From Microcoleus sp. FACHB-831 (GTDB lineage: Bacteria > Cyanobacteriota > Cyanobacteriia > Cyanobacteriales > FACHB-T130): 46,149 bases of DNA. The notes under the pieces were generated by a model that saw only the letters and a program-made list of their open reading frames with translations, was not told the origin of the DNA and ran no database searches. The position numbers and the translations under genes are program-made. Below, piece by piece: positions 45,114-46,149 of the stretch; position 1 is the stretch's first letter, and each line of letters starts with the position of its first letter. The stretch is from the NCBI RefSeq assembly GCF_014695585.1, contig NZ_JACJON010000017.1:1-46149 (forward strand), written 5' to 3'.

Positions 45114-45750
45114 AATATTGCAGAAAGCTTAGAGATTTTGATTTTAACTTTTAAGCGCCATCGATCAGTATGGATGTGAGGCGATCGCGCAATAACCCCG
45201 GTTGCGGTTATTTGAACGAACCGCAGAGTGGCAGAGGGTGCAGAGGCAGAGGAAATAGGTGCGATCGCCCTTTTCCAGACTAGCCCTTGAACGCTCTGAG
45301 TGGAGTATCCTGAAAAGCAAGTTTTTTCTCAATTTCTCAAAATTTTTTATAGGAATTTAGGACTGAATCGAGGAAGATGCGATCGCATCTTCCTCCCGCC
45401 AAACAGAAAATCTGGCCTAAAAAACTTAAACAACAACTGGCAACAATTCGCGATTATGACGCACCAGTTGCTGCCAGTGGATATTCACACAAGCGATCGC
45501 CCAATTCAAACGCGCCCAACGGCAAAAGAAAGTCATCCAAAAAGCGTAGATCAATTTAGTTTTCTTGCCAACAGCAGCGAAAATTGGGTAACTTGGTGGC
45601 ATTATACACACTTGCAAAAAAACTGATTAAATAGTGCGATCGCGCTTCTCTATTCCTCTATCCAAAAATGCTTGCTTAATTAAGCTTTTATCACCCAAAT
45701 TTTAAAATAACAAGCGGAAATAGTTGTATAAAAGTTCAAAATTTAAGCAA
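45114..45750. other. Gap between aroC and psbA with a 26-bp HIP1-centred palindrome
   Basis: GAGGAAGATGCGA at 45370-45382 is followed directly by its exact reverse complement to 45395, so the HIP1 octamer is the centre of a perfect 26-base palindrome. HIP1 sites also occur near 45180, 45262, 45495 and 45640. Plus-strand frames in 45300-45626 are open but have no recognised family or ribosome-binding site and are not called. Confidence 0.5.
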
Positions 45751-45751
45751 T

Positions 45752-45782
45752 AAAAAAGCGCCCCCGAGGGAGCGCTTTTTTT
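45752..45782 (-). terminator. Rho-independent terminator of psbA (works both ways)
   Basis: AAAAAAGCGC at 45752-45761 pairs with GCGCTTTTTT at 45772-45781, with an inner CCC/GGG stem and a small loop. Each strand ends in a T-run. It starts 17 bases after the psbA stop on the minus strand. Confidence 0.9.
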
Positions 45783-45798
45783 AGCTAGTAACTAGCAA

Positions 45799-46149
<351 letters not shown>

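Noticed and set aside
45300-45626. 108-codon plus-strand frame between aroC and psbA
   Set aside because: GTG start without a ribosome-binding site, no recognised family, spans the 26-bp palindrome, and other frames here are equally open.

Overview
The window is cyanobacterial chromosome. It carries photosystem II genes (psbB for CP47, psbT, and the 3' end of psbA for D1). The nrdR/rpsA neighbourhood beside psbB is one I recall from cyanobacteria. The HIP1 octamer GCGATCGC is very frequent throughout, and there is a PEP-CTERM exported protein and a Uma2-type nuclease. The species cannot be named from what is seen; the repeat-rich style and large WD40/STAND genes fit a filamentous or otherwise large-genome cyanobacterium.

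Left part (1-18.3 kb): an accessory island. It begins with the 3' end of an IS630-type transposase and a perfect palindrome. Two tandem, diverged copies of a two-gene module follow. Each module is an AAA/P-loop ATPase of about 440 aa whose end overlaps the start of a giant protein of about 1620 aa. The giant protein has an unassigned N-terminal domain, TPR-like helices, an nSTAND1-type NTPase, one transmembrane helix and 14 WD40 blades. A small secreted cysteine-containing peptide lies between the copies. A third system follows: a Trypco1-type small protein overlapping a trypsin-like protease/nSTAND1/TM/WD40 fusion of 1388 aa. All three giants have exactly 14 blades, a related module between TM helix and propeller, and the same C-terminal tail. 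I read this as a cluster of NTP-dependent conflict or signalling (STAND) systems. The Trypco1/trypsin system belongs to a described class; the tandem ATPase plus TM-STAND-WD40 pair is the best candidate here for an under-described system.

Middle part (18.3-30 kb): a Uma2-family nuclease, an FGGY sugar kinase (D-ribulose kinase-like) with an exported DUF2259-like protein, a UvrD/PcrA helicase, a membrane histidine kinase, a SIMPL-domain lipoprotein, a YkvA-family membrane protein, metK and a HAD phosphatase. A probable haemagglutinin-type gene remnant lies upstream of metK.

Core block (30-35 kb, minus strand): psbB, psbT (32 aa), nrdR, a short S1-domain paralogue and ribosomal protein S1 (rpsA). 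rpsA has its own likely -10 box and a strong terminator.

Right part (35-46 kb): a sparse region with remnants, inverted repeats, a PEP-CTERM protein, two small hypotheticals and a broken antitoxin-like gene. After it come mnmG, a proline-rich pilus/secretion-like membrane protein with HIP1-bearing tandem repeats, an MBL-fold hydrolase, aroC, and the 3' end of psbA with its terminator. Several starts were moved from the longest open frame to an internal codon with a better ribosome-binding site or family alignment (metK, nrdR, the HAD protein, the histidine kinase, the PEP-CTERM protein). No tRNA, rRNA or CRISPR array was recognised.
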